NCBI GenBank assembly: GCA_015231815.1
Contig: JADGAW010000034.1
Location: 1-14,561, forward strand
Length of the DNA stretch: 14,561 bases
Direction of reading: 5' to 3'
Source: Nitrospinota bacterium
GTDB lineage: Bacteria; Nitrospinota_A; JADGAW01
Shown: piece after piece, positions 13,687 through 14,561 of the stretch
Layout of the letters: every line of letters starts with the position of its first letter
Position numbering within the stretch: the stretch's first letter is position 1
Translations under genes and position numbers: made by a program
The notes under the pieces: generated by a model
What the model was told of the DNA's origin: nothing
Seen by the model: the letters and a program-made list of their open reading frames with translations, nothing else
Database searches by the model: none

Positions 13687-14561
13687 TTACACCTTGGATC
13701 TAAATCGCTGAACCATTTCCTTGGCAGAAAGGGACATGGTTTTAAGTTCATCTGCTGTTACACTAAGTTCCTCTGAAGCACTGGCAAGACTTTTTACCTG
13801 TTCTGCAACATGACTGTTACCATTGGTGATTTCTCTTGAGGCAATCTTTTGTTCCTTGGTAGCTTCTTCAATTTTGCATGCACCATCGGTTACCTGACAA
13901 CTAAGCTTTTCCACAACCGAGAATATTTCGGTCGTCATGGCAATGGTTTCCTCCCCAATTTTAACTTTCTTTGCTCCTTCATCGGACAACTCAAGTACTT
14001 GCCCAATAGGAGCCTGAATGCTTTTTGTCAGGAGTTCTGTAATATCACGGGTTGCCTTTGTCGTTCTTTCCGCAAGTTTTCTTACTTCATCAGCAACAAC
14101 GGCAAAACCTCTTCCCGCCTCACCTGCTCGAGCTGCTTCAATGGCTGCATTCAATGCAAGGAGGTTGGTTTGTTCAGCAATATCATCAATTTGTTGAATA
14201 ATGTTTCCAATTGCCTCAGCAGCATGTGCGAGTTCGTGAATCATTTTATTGGAACGCAGATTATTATCTGCAATTTCTGACATAGCAGTTGATGCCAGTT
14301 GAGCCTCATTTTTTCCTTTTTCTGCTTCAATATCAGTTTCAGTTGTTGCTTTAACCACCGATTCTGTATTAAAAGCAATGCTTTCCGCCACACGACTATT
14401 TACCTCAGAGGCATCGCCAATTTTGGTAATATCATCAAGAATTTCCTGAGAACCTTGCGCAACCACTTCAGAAGCACTGGCAATTTCCAGTGATGAGTTG
14501 TAATTTAAGGTAACCTCTCGCTTTAAGGTAGAAATTGCTTCCTCTAAACTATCAAGAAATG
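13687..14561 (-). CDS. Methyl-accepting chemotaxis protein, C-terminal signalling part (N-terminus outside window)
   Basis: The frame stays open through the right edge, so the GTG at 14466 is not the start; about 291 codons are in view. The visible part is the cytoplasmic receptor coiled coil with the conserved tip IAEQTNLLALNAAIEAARAG, then EAGRGFAVVADEVRKLAERT, which contacts CheA and CheW. Flanking helices are rich in Ala, Glu, Ser and Thr, as expected of methylation helices. The protein ends at KEMVQRFRSKV, without a CZB domain or a CheR-binding pentapeptide such as NWETF. No membrane segment or ligand-binding domain lies inside the window, so the stimulus cannot be inferred. It is followed by the 8-base repeat arrays and then smpB on the same strand. 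Confidence 0.93.
   Translation of the reverse strand, partial: FLDSLEEAISTLKREVTLNYNSSLEIASASEVVAQGSQEILDDITKIGDASEVNSRVAESIAFNTESVVKATTETDIEAEKGKNEAQLASTAMSEIADNNLRSNKMIHELAHAAEAIGNIIQQIDDIAEQTNLLALNAAIEAARAGEAGRGFAVVADEVRKLAERTTKATRDITELLTKSIQAPIGQVLELSDEGAKKVKIGEETIAMTTEIFSVVEKLSCQVTDGACKIEEATKEQKIASREITNGNSHVAEQVKSLASASEELSVTADELKTMSLSAKEMVQRFRSKV

Noticed and set aside
13560..13751. 63-codon minus-strand frame between smpB and the last chemoreceptor gene
   Set aside because: It is made of 8-base repeats and the out-of-frame end of the chemoreceptor gene; its FQPSN peptide is a repeat artefact.
13849..14493. Plus-strand frames of 143 and 64 codons opposite the last chemoreceptor gene
   Set aside because: They are antisense to a highly conserved receptor signalling domain and are Cys/Phe-rich shadows.
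1..14561. CRISPR array, tRNA, tmRNA, rRNA, insertion sequence
   Set aside because: None was recognised on either strand; the only tandem repeats are the degenerate octamers near 13.6 kb, which lack CRISPR spacing.

Overview
The window is AT-rich bacterial chromosome from a motile, Gram-negative-like organism that uses chemotaxis. It has two chemoreceptor genes plus a PAS sensor, a dTDP-sugar nucleotidyltransferase typical of surface polysaccharide synthesis, a type III glutamine synthetase, SmpB and a BrkB-type membrane protein. No rRNA, tRNA, CRISPR array, intact insertion sequence or phage gene was seen. The phylum cannot be fixed from this sequence. The split PAS/receptor pair and the zinc-binding (CZB) receptor resemble Campylobacterota and deltaproteobacteria-like lineages, but that is only suggestive.

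Layout, left to right. (1) Plus strand: the C-terminal part of an M48 (Ste24-like) membrane protease, then a YihY/BrkB membrane protein. (2) A 398-base gap that hides a broken hicA toxin gene with its own promoter-like sequence; it has a one-base shift in an A8 tract and an apparent amber codon near its end. The gap ends with a strong terminator belonging to the next gene. (3) Minus strand: glnN (glutamine synthetase III), with a long AT-rich leader region. (4) Plus strand: a large signalling protein, response-regulator receiver + metallo-beta-lactamase-fold module + two cyclic-nucleotide-binding-like domains. (5) Minus strand: a DHH-family phosphoesterase. (6) Plus strand: a doubtful small ORF, a LipM/LplA-like lipoate-attachment enzyme, and rfbA. 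(7) Minus strand, rightmost 3.5 kb: a CZB-containing chemoreceptor, an Aer/CetB-like PAS protein overlapping it by 35 bases, smpB, and the C-terminal part of another chemoreceptor that runs off the window.

Functionally, the PAS protein and the adjoining receptor look like a split aerotaxis/energy-taxis receptor of the CetA/CetB kind, here with a C-terminal zinc-binding domain. The receiver-MBL-CNB protein looks like a cytoplasmic signalling or regulatory enzyme whose substrate is unknown. The other genes are mostly housekeeping (GSIII, SmpB, lipoate attachment, membrane proteolysis, nucleotide-sugar synthesis) and do not form one pathway.

The items most worth a second look are the receiver-MBL-CNB fusion, the frameshifted orphan hicA, the split PAS/CZB receptor pair, and two facing arrays of a degenerate 8-base repeat (about NGTTNGAA) between smpB and the last chemoreceptor gene.
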